Shown: piece by piece, positions 1-7,627 of the stretch
How the letters are laid out: the number at the start of each line of letters is the position of its first letter
Position numbering within the stretch: the stretch's first letter is position 1
Source of the DNA: Roseivirga sp. UBA6052
Lineage (GTDB): Bacteria; Bacteroidota; Bacteroidia; Cytophagales; Cyclobacteriaceae
Assembly (NCBI GenBank): GCA_002427755.1
Contig: DIYO01000004.1
Location: forward strand, 1-64,000
DNA length: 64,000 bases
Direction of reading: 5' to 3'
The notes under the pieces: model-generated
Seen by the model: only the letters and a program-made list of their open reading frames with translations
What the model was told of the DNA's origin: nothing
The model's database searches: none
Position numbers and translations under genes: made by a program

Positions 1-1430
1 CCTGGCGTTGCCAAGGTTAGTGTAGCTGCATTACCAGCAGCATCATTAATCGTACCTCCATTTAATGTCAGTGAAGTTGTGGCCTTATAGTCTAAGTCTG
101 CACTTACATCTCCGGCTTGTACGGTATAGTTGAAAGTTAAAGTTGTTGTTCCTGAACCAGAGGTATAATTCACAGTCCTGTCTGTCGTTCCTGTCTCTAA
201 CTCAATCTGTGGTGTTCCTGTAACTGTTACATTCTCGCTGAAGGTAACTGTCACCGCAATCACATCCCCAGCATTATAACTACCATCACCTGTACTTGAA
301 CTTACGCCCGTGACAGTTGGCACTGCGCCATCAACCACAATAGCCTTATTTGCACCAAGCGAATTGGCGGCTCCCGGTGTTGCCAAGGTTAAGGTCGCAT
401 CATTTCCAGCTCCATCTTTTATGGTACCTGAATTAAGAGTGAGCGAGTTTGTAGCTTTATAGTCTAAGTCTGCACTTACATCTCCGGATTGAACCGTATA
501 GTTAAATGTCAAGGTTGTGGTTCCTGAACCAGAGGTATAATTCACAGTTCTATCAGTAGTGCCTGTCTCCAGCTCGAGCTGTGGCGTTCCTGTAACTGCT
601 ACGGCTTCGCTAAAAGTTGCAGTAACTGCAATCACGTCCCCAACTTTATAGGTGCCATTTGCCGTACTAGAGCTTACACTGCCTACTGTTGGCACTTGTC
701 CATCTATCACAATGGCTTTATTTGCACCAAGTGAATTGGCTGCACCTGGCGTAGCCAAGGTAAGTGTTGCATCATTGCCAGCTCCATCTCTGATGGTACC
801 TGAATTTAAAGTAAGTGCAGTTGTTCCCGTATAATCTAAATCGGTACTCACATCACCAGATTGTACTGTATAATTAAAGGTTAATGTCGTAGTTCCAGAT
901 CCTGAAGCATAATTTATGGTTCTATCTGTAGTTCCAGTTTCTAATTGGATTTGTGGTGTACCCGTTACGGTTACGGCTTCGCTAAATGTTACGGTAACCG
1001 CAATCGCATCTCCTACCTTATAGGTGCCATTTGCCGTAGATGAATTGACACTGGTTACTGTTGGAAGCACCCCGTCAATTACTATGGCTTTATTATTCCC
1101 TAATGAATTAGCTGCTCCTGGTGTTGCCAAGGTAAGGGTAGCATCATCGCCTCCGCCATTCTTTATAGTCCCTCCATTTAGAGTTAGTGAGGTGGTTGCC
1201 TTGTAGTCTAAATCTGCAGTCTCATCACCTGTTTGTACTGTGTAATTAAAAGTCAAGGTGTTTGTCCCCGATCCTGAAGCATAGGTTGCTTTTCTATCAG
1301 TTGTTCCTGTCTCAAGTTCAATTTCTGGTGTGCCCGTAACCGTCACTACTTGATCAAACTCAACTGTAACGGCAATCACATCTCCGGGCTTGTAGGTGCC
1401 ATTGCCCGTAGTAGCACTAACACTATTCAC
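1..1430 (-). repeat. Tandem 372-bp coding repeats (124-aa Ig-like units)
   Basis: At least three and a half consecutive units with an exact period of 372 bp are visible inside the DUF4347 gene. The copies are diverged at synonymous positions but keep the protein core (KVGDVIAVT, TGTPQ, ETGTTDR, LTLATPGAAN). The array continues past the left edge. Confidence 0.9.
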
Positions 1431-2651
1431 TACTGGATTCGAGACGGCAGCAGTAACACCTTCCAATACAACTTCCTTCAATAGCATTACAAATGCATTA
1501 GACACTGAATTAACAGTTGTTTTACTCTTAATAGAAAAGGATGTAATATTATCTAAATCCGTATCTGTAGTGGTTAATTGTCTAGTTGGAGTTCCAGTAC
1601 TAAATGCATAATCTGCACTGATACCTCCTGTAGAGTTTTCAAAGTATATTGTAGTAGCATCATTGTTATACTCTTGAAGTGTTATGCTTTTAAGACTAAA
1701 AGATTCTCCACTATTCAATGATACTGTCCAGAGTGTTTCCTCAAAAAGATTATCAGTTGCTATTGAATTCGAATTATAATGATACATATTTCTAGAGGAA
1801 GAGACTATTTTTAGGGTGTAAGTACCATTGTTGGTTGTCACGCTTTTTGATGGACCTCCGGTAAGATTAGTGAAATCGAAACTTTGATCACCCGAGACCA
1901 GAACGTTATTCCTAGCAATGGAACTTGCATCCGGACTGGCATTGATATCCCCTTTTTTGATTGTCAACTCGTCTGCGGCAAAAGTAAATTTTGTAACCTC
2001 AATGTTAGCCTCATTTCCTTTGTTTATCGTTAGCTCATCTTCAGCAGCTTTATCATTATCAAGTTGTACATTGTAGACCAGAAGCTCCCCTCCTTCTACA
2101 ATGGTTTGATTATACTGACTGAAACTTTGTATTGCTTTCTCAATGGTATTTTCAGACACCAATTGATTGCCCAAGAGCACTTGCCCTTGCTGGCTATTAG
2201 CGAAGAGATGAATAGCATTCAAGTCTTGATAGGCTTCTAGCTTATTCATTAAATCATCAAAGCCGTTTACTTCATTCTCTATTCTCAGCAATTCCACGCC
2301 TGGCTTAATCAGCTTTGAGAATAATTCCTTGTTGTGAATATGGCCATCCACAACAATAAGTTCTCTTGCCGTAACAGATTTGTTTAAGACCAAATCATCG
2401 GCAGACCAAAGGTTTTCTAGTTTACTCTTATTGGCCTTGGCTTTCAATTTATGTTTCCAATTACCCGCTTTCAGGTTGTTTAACCCTTCATCAATCAGGT
2501 AACTGTTATTGCGGCCGTCATTGGCCTTACGAGAAGCATAATATGCATTGGTAGCTGCGCCAGTGGAGAAAGGACTAGCCAGCAGTGCCATGTTCATTAC
2601 CGCAGAACCAAAGTTCCGCATCATGGACTTGTTAATAGAATTGATTCTCAT
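1..2651 (-). CDS. DUF4347 / tandem Ig-like repeat surface protein (3'-partial)
   Basis: The minus-strand frame is open from an ATG at 2651 to the window edge, so the C-terminus lies outside. About 75 residues in, a segment of roughly 130 residues resembles DUF4347 (VDGHIHNKELF ... AIHLFANSQQGQVLLGN), a domain found at the N-terminus of very large repeat proteins. A serine/threonine-rich region follows. From about residue 410 come tandem beta-sandwich repeats of 124 residues with the core GDVIAVTVTFSE followed by TGTPQIELETGTTDR. Equivalent bases recur at 11, 383, 755 and 1127, an exact 372-bp period. No classical signal peptide is obvious, although residues 10-30 are hydrophobic and could serve. 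The start lies 29 bp after the sulfotransferase gene, so the two are probably co-transcribed. A secreted or surface adhesin is likely (inference). The repeat number and any sorting domain cannot be seen. Confidence 0.85.
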   Translation of the reverse strand, partial: MRINSINKSMMRNFGSAVMNMALLASPFSTGAATNAYYASRKANDGRNNSYLIDEGLNNLKAGNWKHKLKAKANKSKLENLWSADDLVLNKSVTARELIVVDGHIHNKELFSKLIKPGVELLRIENEVNGFDDLMNKLEAYQDLNAIHLFANSQQGQVLLGNQLVSENTIEKAIQSFSQYNQTIVEGGELLVYNVQLDNDKAAEDELTINKGNEANIEVTKFTFAADELTIKKGDINASPDASSIARNNVLVSGDQSFDFTNLTGGPSKSVTTNNGTYTLKIVSSSRNMYHYNSNSIATDNLFEETLWTVSLNSGESFSLKSITLQEYNNDATTIYFENSTGGISADYAFSTGTPTRQLTTTDTDLDNITSFSIKSKTTVNSVSNAFVMLLKEVVLEGVTAAVSNPVVNSVSATTGNGTYKPGDVIAVTVEFDQVVTVTGTPEIELETGTTDRKATYASGSGTNTLTFNYTVQTGDETADLDYKATTSLTLNGGTIKNGGGDDATLTLATPGAANSLGNNKAIVIDGVLPTVTSVNSSTANGTYKVGDAIAVTVTFSEAVTVTGTPQIQLETGTTDRTINYASGSGTTTLTFNYTVQSGDVSTDLDYTGTTALTLNSGTIRDGAGNDATLTLATPGAANSLGANKAIVIDGQVPTVGSVSSSTANGTYKVGDVIAVTATFSEAVAVTGTPQLELETGTTDRTVNYTSGSGTTTLTFNYTVQSGDVSADLDYKATNSLTLNSGTIKDGAGNDATLTLATPGAANSLGANKAIVVDGAVPTVTGVSSSTGDGSYNAGDVIAVTVTFSENVTVTGTPQIELETGTTDRTVNYTSGSGTTTLTFNYTVQAGDVSADLDYKATTSLTLNGGTINDAAGNAATLTLATP

Positions 2652-2680
2652 ATTGAGTGTTTTCGGTTGAAGACTTGCGT

Positions 2681-3499
2681 CTACTGTTTATTATTTTTTG
2701 GGCCAATTACGCTGGCGGCAGAACCGGCAGTGTCTTTCCAGAAGGCCATTTCTGTGTATTTATCAAAAAGATCAGGAGGTAGAATAGACCTACGCTCACG
2801 GAATTCAACTTTGCGTTGTACGGTGTGTAGCCCTTTAACCCCTAATGTGTAATCGAACTCATCGGCTGCGTATTCCACATTATCAAAATCATGATTAAAA
2901 TATTCAATTTCCAAGAATTGATAAAGCAACTTGAGCGTCTTTTCAGGGAATTTTGTTAAGAGGTCATAATCGATCAATAAAAGGCGATCGGAATACTCTC
3001 CATAAAATGCTTCTTTCAAGGCAGTTAAGGAGATTCCCACTGTCCCTCCCAAAAGGCTCTCACAGCGAGAATATACGGTTCCCCGAGTTTGAGCAGAGAA
3101 CATGCGGCTATAATTGAATGGATTTTTTCTATAGATCTTCTCAAAACTATCCATCACCCAAGCCGGGTCTCTCACCAAACAAATCACTTTAAAATCGTCA
3201 TAGAGCTCCACCAATTGATGTAGCCTGGCAGTCCACATGCGGTTGGTATCGAAAATAACTGGCCTTTCGTTGTCAGCATAATACGCATCTATAATTGCCT
3301 TTGACAGTCTGATACGCTTCTCTTCATTGAAGAAATCGTAAAACTCACTACCTGCTCCTGTCATCTCTAAAGTGGCATTAACCAAAGAAGCAACGGGGCT
3401 AGACATAGAAGCACTAAAATCAGGATTTTGATTTAAAATGGCAGACAAAAGGGTTGACCCCGAACGAGGTAGACCTGAGATAAAATGAATACTCCTCAA
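2681..3499 (-). CDS. Sulfotransferase family protein
   Basis: A 272-residue cytoplasmic protein of the PAPS-dependent sulfotransferase fold. The 5'-phosphosulfate loop is at residues 7-20 (SGLPRSGSTLLSAIL). The 3'-phosphate-binding segment is near residue 105 (VRDPAWVMDSF), preceded by the usual FDTNR strand. Such enzymes transfer sulfate from PAPS to a hydroxyl or amine of a carbohydrate, lipid or tyrosine; the substrate cannot be read from the sequence. The gene is followed after 29 bp by the Ig-repeat gene on the same strand. A strong terminator at 3565-3592 separates it from the upstream tail-collar gene, so it probably has its own promoter between 3500 and 3560. A role in sulfating the neighbouring surface protein or its glycans is only suggested by context. 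Confidence 0.85.
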   Translation of the reverse strand: MRSIHFISGLPRSGSTLLSAILNQNPDFSASMSSPVASLVNATLEMTGAGSEFYDFFNEEKRIRLSKAIIDAYYADNERPVIFDTNRMWTARLHQLVELYDDFKVICLVRDPAWVMDSFEKIYRKNPFNYSRMFSAQTRGTVYSRCESLLGGTVGISLTALKEAFYGEYSDRLLLIDYDLLTKFPEKTLKLLYQFLEIEYFNHDFDNVEYAADEFDYTLGVKGLHTVQRKVEFRERRSILPPDLFDKYTEMAFWKDTAGSAASVIGPKNNKQ

Positions 3500-3564
3500 T
3501 AGTGTTTTGCTTAGGTTGTAATTAATACAAAGGCAATTTAACAGCTTTGCATGATTGGCGAAAC

Positions 3565-3592
3565 AAAAAAGCCACCCAAGGGTGGCTTTTTT
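3565..3592 (-). terminator. Bidirectional rho-independent terminator
   Basis: A perfect stem GCCACC/GGTGGC (3571-3576 with 3581-3586) and loop CAAG are flanked by six A residues on the left and six T residues on the right. It can terminate either strand. Here it lies at the end of the minus-strand tail-collar gene. Confidence 0.85.
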
Positions 3593-3610
3593 AAGTTTTT
3601 ATTTTGGCTA

Positions 3611-4261
3611 TTAGTTTCTAGAAGGGAAAATACCCTGCATAGATATTACTTGATAAACAGCTACATAAGGATTGACAGTAGGAACAGGGTGGCTACCACC
3701 GTTGTTATTAACGGTCACCACTCCACCAGTAATGCCTCCGCCACCGCCAGTGACTGTAACACTTACTGCATCTGGTGCCATAGTGGCATTAGGCGTGCCT
3801 TTAGCAAAGACTCTTCCAGAAGGAGCCCCACCTGTAGGACCTGCAGCTAAAAAAGCATCCGTTGGGTCTGTAGTAGTCGTACTTGGCGCATTGGTAATTA
3901 CATTAACGGTCGCTTCAGCTGTAGTCTGTCCTCCTGCTGCGCTACCAGTTGGCGTAAAAGTAGCCGAATGGCTATGGATAGGCATCTGGCTAAGGCTGAG
4001 CACAACATATTCAGCACCTCCTCTTTCACCCCATTGATAAGTATCTAAACCTGGTCCAGTACCTACGCCAATCATAGATCTACCGCGAGTATCAGGAAGA
4101 GCAAATGAAGTTCTGCAATCGCCACCGAATTGGCATCCTAGCAGCGCAAAAAGAGCGCTATTCTGAGAAATGGCTAATATGCTGCCAGCACATAAGGCCC
4201 AATCACGCGGATTAAAATTGAAACCGACAGAATTTATCTGTCCTAATAAAGGATTTACCAT
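3611..4261 (-). CDS. Phage tail-collar-domain protein (microcystin-dependent-protein-like)
   Basis: A 216-residue protein with the N-terminal tail-collar pattern of the MdpB family: an early GQI/NFNPRDWALCAG segment, LFALLG, then FALPDTRGR at about 53-61, and GERGGAE with MPIHSHS around residue 95. The middle and C-terminal parts are low-complexity, rich in Gly, Thr, Asn and Ala (VTVTGGGGG, VTVNNNGG), ending in NPYVAVYQVI, as in trimeric fibre tips. Bacterial genomes carry such genes outside prophages, and no capsid, portal or terminase gene is nearby. It is followed by a terminator and preceded, after 73 bp, by the binding-fold gene. A secreted or surface fibre-like protein is likely; the route of export is not evident because no signal peptide is present. 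Confidence 0.85.
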   Translation of the reverse strand: MVNPLLGQINSVGFNFNPRDWALCAGSILAISQNSALFALLGCQFGGDCRTSFALPDTRGRSMIGVGTGPGLDTYQWGERGGAEYVVLSLSQMPIHSHSATFTPTGSAAGGQTTAEATVNVITNAPSTTTTDPTDAFLAAGPTGGAPSGRVFAKGTPNATMAPDAVSVTVTGGGGGITGGVVTVNNNGGSHPVPTVNPYVAVYQVISMQGIFPSRN

Positions 4262-4334
4262 AATTGAATGTGTTTAAAGATTTGTGAGTTAACAAGATGA
4301 ATATTCCGAAACGGAATGTCAATTTTTTTTCTAA

Positions 4335-5492
4335 CTATATGCAGAGATAGGGATGGATATAACCTGAAACGTTTTCTTCTACTGTCTTTTGCATAGCTGT
4401 ATTATTCATACTTACCAATGGTAATTTCTGTATATCGAATCTGTTAAATGTAGCATTTGAGCCCACAACTCTTTCTATAGTTACCTGTTTATTATTTTGG
4501 TCTCCCCAACCAAATAACTTCTCTCCTCTTGGTGTTCTTAAACTAGAATTTTTAAGCAGTTGATTCAGCTGAACCCAATTTTTGCTTTTCACGGCATGGT
4601 GCGTTTCTCTTAAGGCCATACCTATTTCGAAACCCAACAAGTTGATAATGTTAGGCACTCCACCAAAGGTGCTCGAAAAGAGTTGAACAAATGCTAAATT
4701 CTCTTTATTCTGCATACCACTGTTCCAAACCGTGGCATTATAGAATTCCAACCCTCCACCTCTAATCTTATCGAGAATCTCATCACTGCCCATGTGAGAA
4801 GTTACTAAAAGCGGTACTTCTTTAGCCAAACCACTTTCATGATATACCCCCATAAAGTCAACTGCTTCTTGACCTGCAAAAATGGCGTGAACAAAAGCGG
4901 GCTGTTCTTTCTTAAACATCCTTACAAACTCATGAAAATAGTCTATCATCAGCTCTCTTGGAGCCCTTGATTGAGGAACAATACTTAGATCTATCTCAGT
5001 GGCTTTATGAAAACCCATGCCATTTGTAAAAGACGAGTTGATGTGATATCCTGCATCGTAGTCCGACATACAAATGATACCTTTCCCTCTGTTTTCAAAT
5101 TCAGCATGTGCCCAAACACCTAATGCATATTGTGTTTGCCATAATGAAAAACTATTGAAAAAGACTTTATCAGACAATAGCTCCTTAGATGGGGCAATCT
5201 CACCCAAATCGGCCATCATGGCAATAGCATCAAACTTACCAATCATGTCAATTAAGACATCCAAAATTTTGTAATTACAAAACCCTGTAATCAAATCTAC
5301 GCGTTCAAAATGGAGCAATTTTTCAAGGGCTTGTCTCACATGGTATTCAGAACCAGAGGCTACATATTCAAAATGAAATTGGTATTCCATTAAATAGTCT
5401 TTTGGCAAAGCCAATCGGAGACTATCAGTAAAGTCATTATGAAGATTAGGATAGATAGATGAGTAAGGGCAAAGGACTCCGACTTTAATCAT
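4335..5492 (-). CDS. Type I periplasmic-binding-fold protein without signal peptide
   Basis: A 385-residue protein resembling the ligand-binding subunit of branched-chain amino-acid/amide ABC transporters (Peripla_BP_6). It starts directly with the first strand (MIKVGVLCPYSSIYP), has a central GKGIICMSDYDAGYH strand-turn, and later VPLLVTSHMGSDEIL and LLGFEIGMALRETH. No export signal, lipobox or transporter genes accompany it, so it is probably a cytoplasmic ligand sensor of the AmiC type rather than a transport component (inference). It shares its strand with the tail-collar gene and is divergent, across 87 bp, from the formyltransferase/hydroxylase pair. The ligand is unknown. Confidence 0.7.
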   Translation of the reverse strand: MIKVGVLCPYSSIYPNLHNDFTDSLRLALPKDYLMEYQFHFEYVASGSEYHVRQALEKLLHFERVDLITGFCNYKILDVLIDMIGKFDAIAMMADLGEIAPSKELLSDKVFFNSFSLWQTQYALGVWAHAEFENRGKGIICMSDYDAGYHINSSFTNGMGFHKATEIDLSIVPQSRAPRELMIDYFHEFVRMFKKEQPAFVHAIFAGQEAVDFMGVYHESGLAKEVPLLVTSHMGSDEILDKIRGGGLEFYNATVWNSGMQNKENLAFVQLFSSTFGGVPNIINLLGFEIGMALRETHHAVKSKNWVQLNQLLKNSSLRTPRGEKLFGWGDQNNKQVTIERVVGSNATFNRFDIQKLPLVSMNNTAMQKTVEENVSGYIHPYLCI

Positions 5493-5579
5493 ATGTGTTA
5501 AATTGTTAAACGCTAATTAGATTGAAAGATTGCTTTAATCAAAGCTTATTTTTAAAATCATAGCTCAATAGCAACACAC

Positions 5580-6467
5580 ATGAAGATTAATTTGGCTACT
5601 TGCAGTAGAGCTGCTCTGCCTCTTATAAACCTACTTGAAAAACAAGGCAGGATAAACAAAATATTTATTCCAGAATCTCACAGATCGTTTGGAGAACACA
5701 TTAAAGCTGTATCGAAAGACTTACCAATAATCGTTTGCAAAAAGACTGAAGTAGACGAACAGGACCTTACCATAGGTTCAGACTTATTATTAGTATTTGG
5801 ATTTCCCTACAAACTTCCTTCTTATTCCAAAAAAGCATATAACGTACATTTTGGTGAATTGCCTGAAAATCGCGGTCCCGAACCTCTTTTTTGGACTTTA
5901 AAATACGGAAAGAAAATAGCCTATATAACGATCCATGAGATTACTAGGAGTTTCGATTCAGGACCTATCTATTCCCAAAAAGGATACCCAATATTGCCAG
6001 GTGAGAATGAGGGATTGCTCAATTCACGGTTGGGCAATCTTATTATTCCTCAGATAGAAAGCTTTCTAAATGATATGCCTCCGCCAAAAGATCAAAATCA
6101 AGAAGAAGTGCAATACTTCTCACACCCCCAAGACCAAGACCTTAAAATTAATTGGCAAAAGATGAGAGGAGAAGAAATACAAAATTTAGCAAACGCGTGC
6201 AACCCAAACTACATAGGCGCCAGAACAAGTTTCAATGGAGTTCCCATTCAATTAGTTGAGGTATATGTACATCCTCAATTTGAATTAAGTGAAGAACAGA
6301 AAACAAAAACACCAGGACAAGTCATTCTAGCCAATCAGCAAGGACTTGCGGTTCTCACCTCTGATGGATTACCATTATTCATTTCTGTTGCTCATATGCA
6401 CGAAGGAACATTTAGTAGCATTAAGTTAATGCAGTTAGGAATTAACGAAGAAACTATCTTTGAATGA
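5580..6467 (+). CDS. Formyltransferase family protein (methionyl-tRNA formyltransferase fold)
   Basis: A 295-residue protein of the formyl_trans fold. The folate-enzyme catalytic triad is recognisable as Asn and His in NVHFGELPENRGPEP (about residue 98 on) and the later TIHEITRSFDSGPI, whose His and Asp match the T-x-H and D-x-G-x-I signature. A C-terminal FMT_C-like half follows (INWQKMRGEEIQNLANA). It is probably not the housekeeping tRNA enzyme, because the N-terminus is divergent and its context is accessory; N-formylation of an amino sugar or a protein amine is an alternative. The stop overlaps the start of the aspartyl hydroxylase by 4 bp, so the two are translationally coupled. Confidence 0.75.
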   Translation: MKINLATCSRAALPLINLLEKQGRINKIFIPESHRSFGEHIKAVSKDLPIIVCKKTEVDEQDLTIGSDLLLVFGFPYKLPSYSKKAYNVHFGELPENRGPEPLFWTLKYGKKIAYITIHEITRSFDSGPIYSQKGYPILPGENEGLLNSRLGNLIIPQIESFLNDMPPPKDQNQEEVQYFSHPQDQDLKINWQKMRGEEIQNLANACNPNYIGARTSFNGVPIQLVEVYVHPQFELSEEQKTKTPGQVILANQQGLAVLTSDGLPLFISVAHMHEGTFSSIKLMQLGINEETIFE

Positions 6468-7162
6468 AAGAATTTGCCAGCTTAGAGATCAATTTTGACT
6501 CAAATACTTTACAGAATGAGTTAAACTCTCTTATCTCCGATGAAGATTGGTTAATGCATTTCAACACTTCTTATTTTGATGGGGAATGGAAAGGCATAAA
6601 TCTTATTACGAGCTCAAACAATCCTCTTTCTCTGGCTCCTGATAAAACAACCGATGAAGCTCAATCAGTCTTTGATTTGGATCTTATCCCTCAAACAAAA
6701 GCATTGCTAGAAAAATTTGAATGCCGAATTCTAAGTGCTCGATATTTAAAATTAAGATCTGGTTCCAGTATCAAAACTCATGTGGATCCGGACATTGGTT
6801 ATTGGAATAATCTAGTCAGAATACACCTACCCATTAGCACCAATGCATCAACTTGGTTTACCATTAACAATGTTAAGCTTCAAATGCCTATCAACCAGAC
6901 TTGGTATGCCGATTTCAGTAAGCCTCATAGTGTGGTTAATGAAGGCGATACCGATCGCATTCACCTGGTACTTGACCTTGAAGTGAACGCTTGGCTCAGC
7001 GAATTATTTATTCAAAGAGGTATCCTACAAAAAGATGAAAAGGAACCAGACCCCATAGATTTAATGAGTATTGAAGAAAGAAAGGCTATGATTGAATCCT
7101 TAAAATCTTTGAATACCGAGGTCTCACTCAACCTTGCGAAGGATTTAGAATCTAGATTTTAG
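6464..7162 (+). CDS. Aspartyl/asparaginyl beta-hydroxylase-like 2OG-Fe(II) oxygenase
   Basis: A 232-residue protein with the Asp_Arg_Hydrox double-stranded beta-helix: YLKLRSGSSIKTHVDPD gives the iron-binding H-x-D, VRIHLPIST the central strand, PHSVVNEGDTDRIHLVLD the distal His and the 2-oxoglutarate-anchoring Arg. The active-site residues look complete. The family hydroxylates Asp/Asn in protein repeats, Pro or small molecules using 2-oxoglutarate and oxygen. It is coupled to the formyltransferase by an ATGA overlap. Together with the nearby tail-collar protein and sulfotransferase this suggests modification of a secreted protein or cell-surface compound (inference). Confidence 0.8.
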   Translation: MKEFASLEINFDSNTLQNELNSLISDEDWLMHFNTSYFDGEWKGINLITSSNNPLSLAPDKTTDEAQSVFDLDLIPQTKALLEKFECRILSARYLKLRSGSSIKTHVDPDIGYWNNLVRIHLPISTNASTWFTINNVKLQMPINQTWYADFSKPHSVVNEGDTDRIHLVLDLEVNAWLSELFIQRGILQKDEKEPDPIDLMSIEERKAMIESLKSLNTEVSLNLAKDLESRF

Positions 7163-7627
7163 AAGACACTGATTTCTAATTAGAGAGAAGCAAGAGGTTA
7201 GTGATTACAACACACCCTTTAAAGCAACAAAACCGACCATCGGTTGAGTGTTGGTCGGTTAAGTCGTATCGTGTGTGTCAGTGTTTACTTTATAATGTTA
7301 CTTAATTTTCTTTAAAAAAGATAACCCCCATCAAAAACTTCACATAAAAATTTAAATTTTTTGATCAACGGGCTCAGGTCAAGTATCCAGAGGCTCCTTG
7401 TTGATGCAATACCCCAAACCCATCTAGACTGATACTAGAGTCCGCCCATTAGATATAAAAAAAACCGATCCTTTTTTAGTGGATCGGGTCTTAAATTTCT
7501 TAGTGAAGAGCATACCCCTCCGCCTTTACACTTATGCTGAAGCTCCTTCTCCGTAATGCAACTATGAAGGAGAAGCTTCAGCGTAAGCATACAGGCACCT
7601 TCCCTAGATAAGGGGAGGAGTTAAGTA
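7163..7627. other. 465-bp intergenic region with three hairpins
   Basis: No coding potential is seen. A 9-bp stem AACCGACCA/TGGTCGGTT lies at 7231-7239 and 7252-7260 with no T-run. A rho-independent terminator for the minus strand lies at 7455-7488. A long imperfect hairpin has a 14-bp outer stem (7531-7544 with 7574-7587, one mismatch) and an inner CCTTC/GAAGG pair. Confidence 0.7.
7455..7488 (-). terminator. Terminator downstream of the tricorn-like protease gene
   Basis: On the minus strand a CCGATCC stem (7481-7487 with 7465-7471) closes a 9-nt loop and is followed by eight T residues (7457-7464 on the plus strand are A). It lies about 140 bp beyond the stop of the protease gene. Confidence 0.8.

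Noticed and set aside
1..1430. CRISPR-like or satellite repeat from the regular period
   Set aside because: Period is 372 bp, divisible by three, with an open reading frame throughout: these are protein domain repeats.
652..1611. Short plus-strand ORFs over the Ig repeats
   Set aside because: They are antisense shadows of the minus-strand repeat gene and recur once per repeat.
3672..4037. Plus-strand 121-codon ORF rich in Pro, Val and Thr
   Set aside because: Antisense to the Gly/Thr-rich part of the tail-collar gene; its bias mirrors that composition.
3611..4261. Prophage remnant suggested by the tail-collar domain
   Set aside because: No other phage structural, lysis or integrase gene is nearby, and this family is common outside phages.
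7231..7260. Terminator after the aspartyl hydroxylase
   Set aside because: The stem is good but no T-run follows on either strand.
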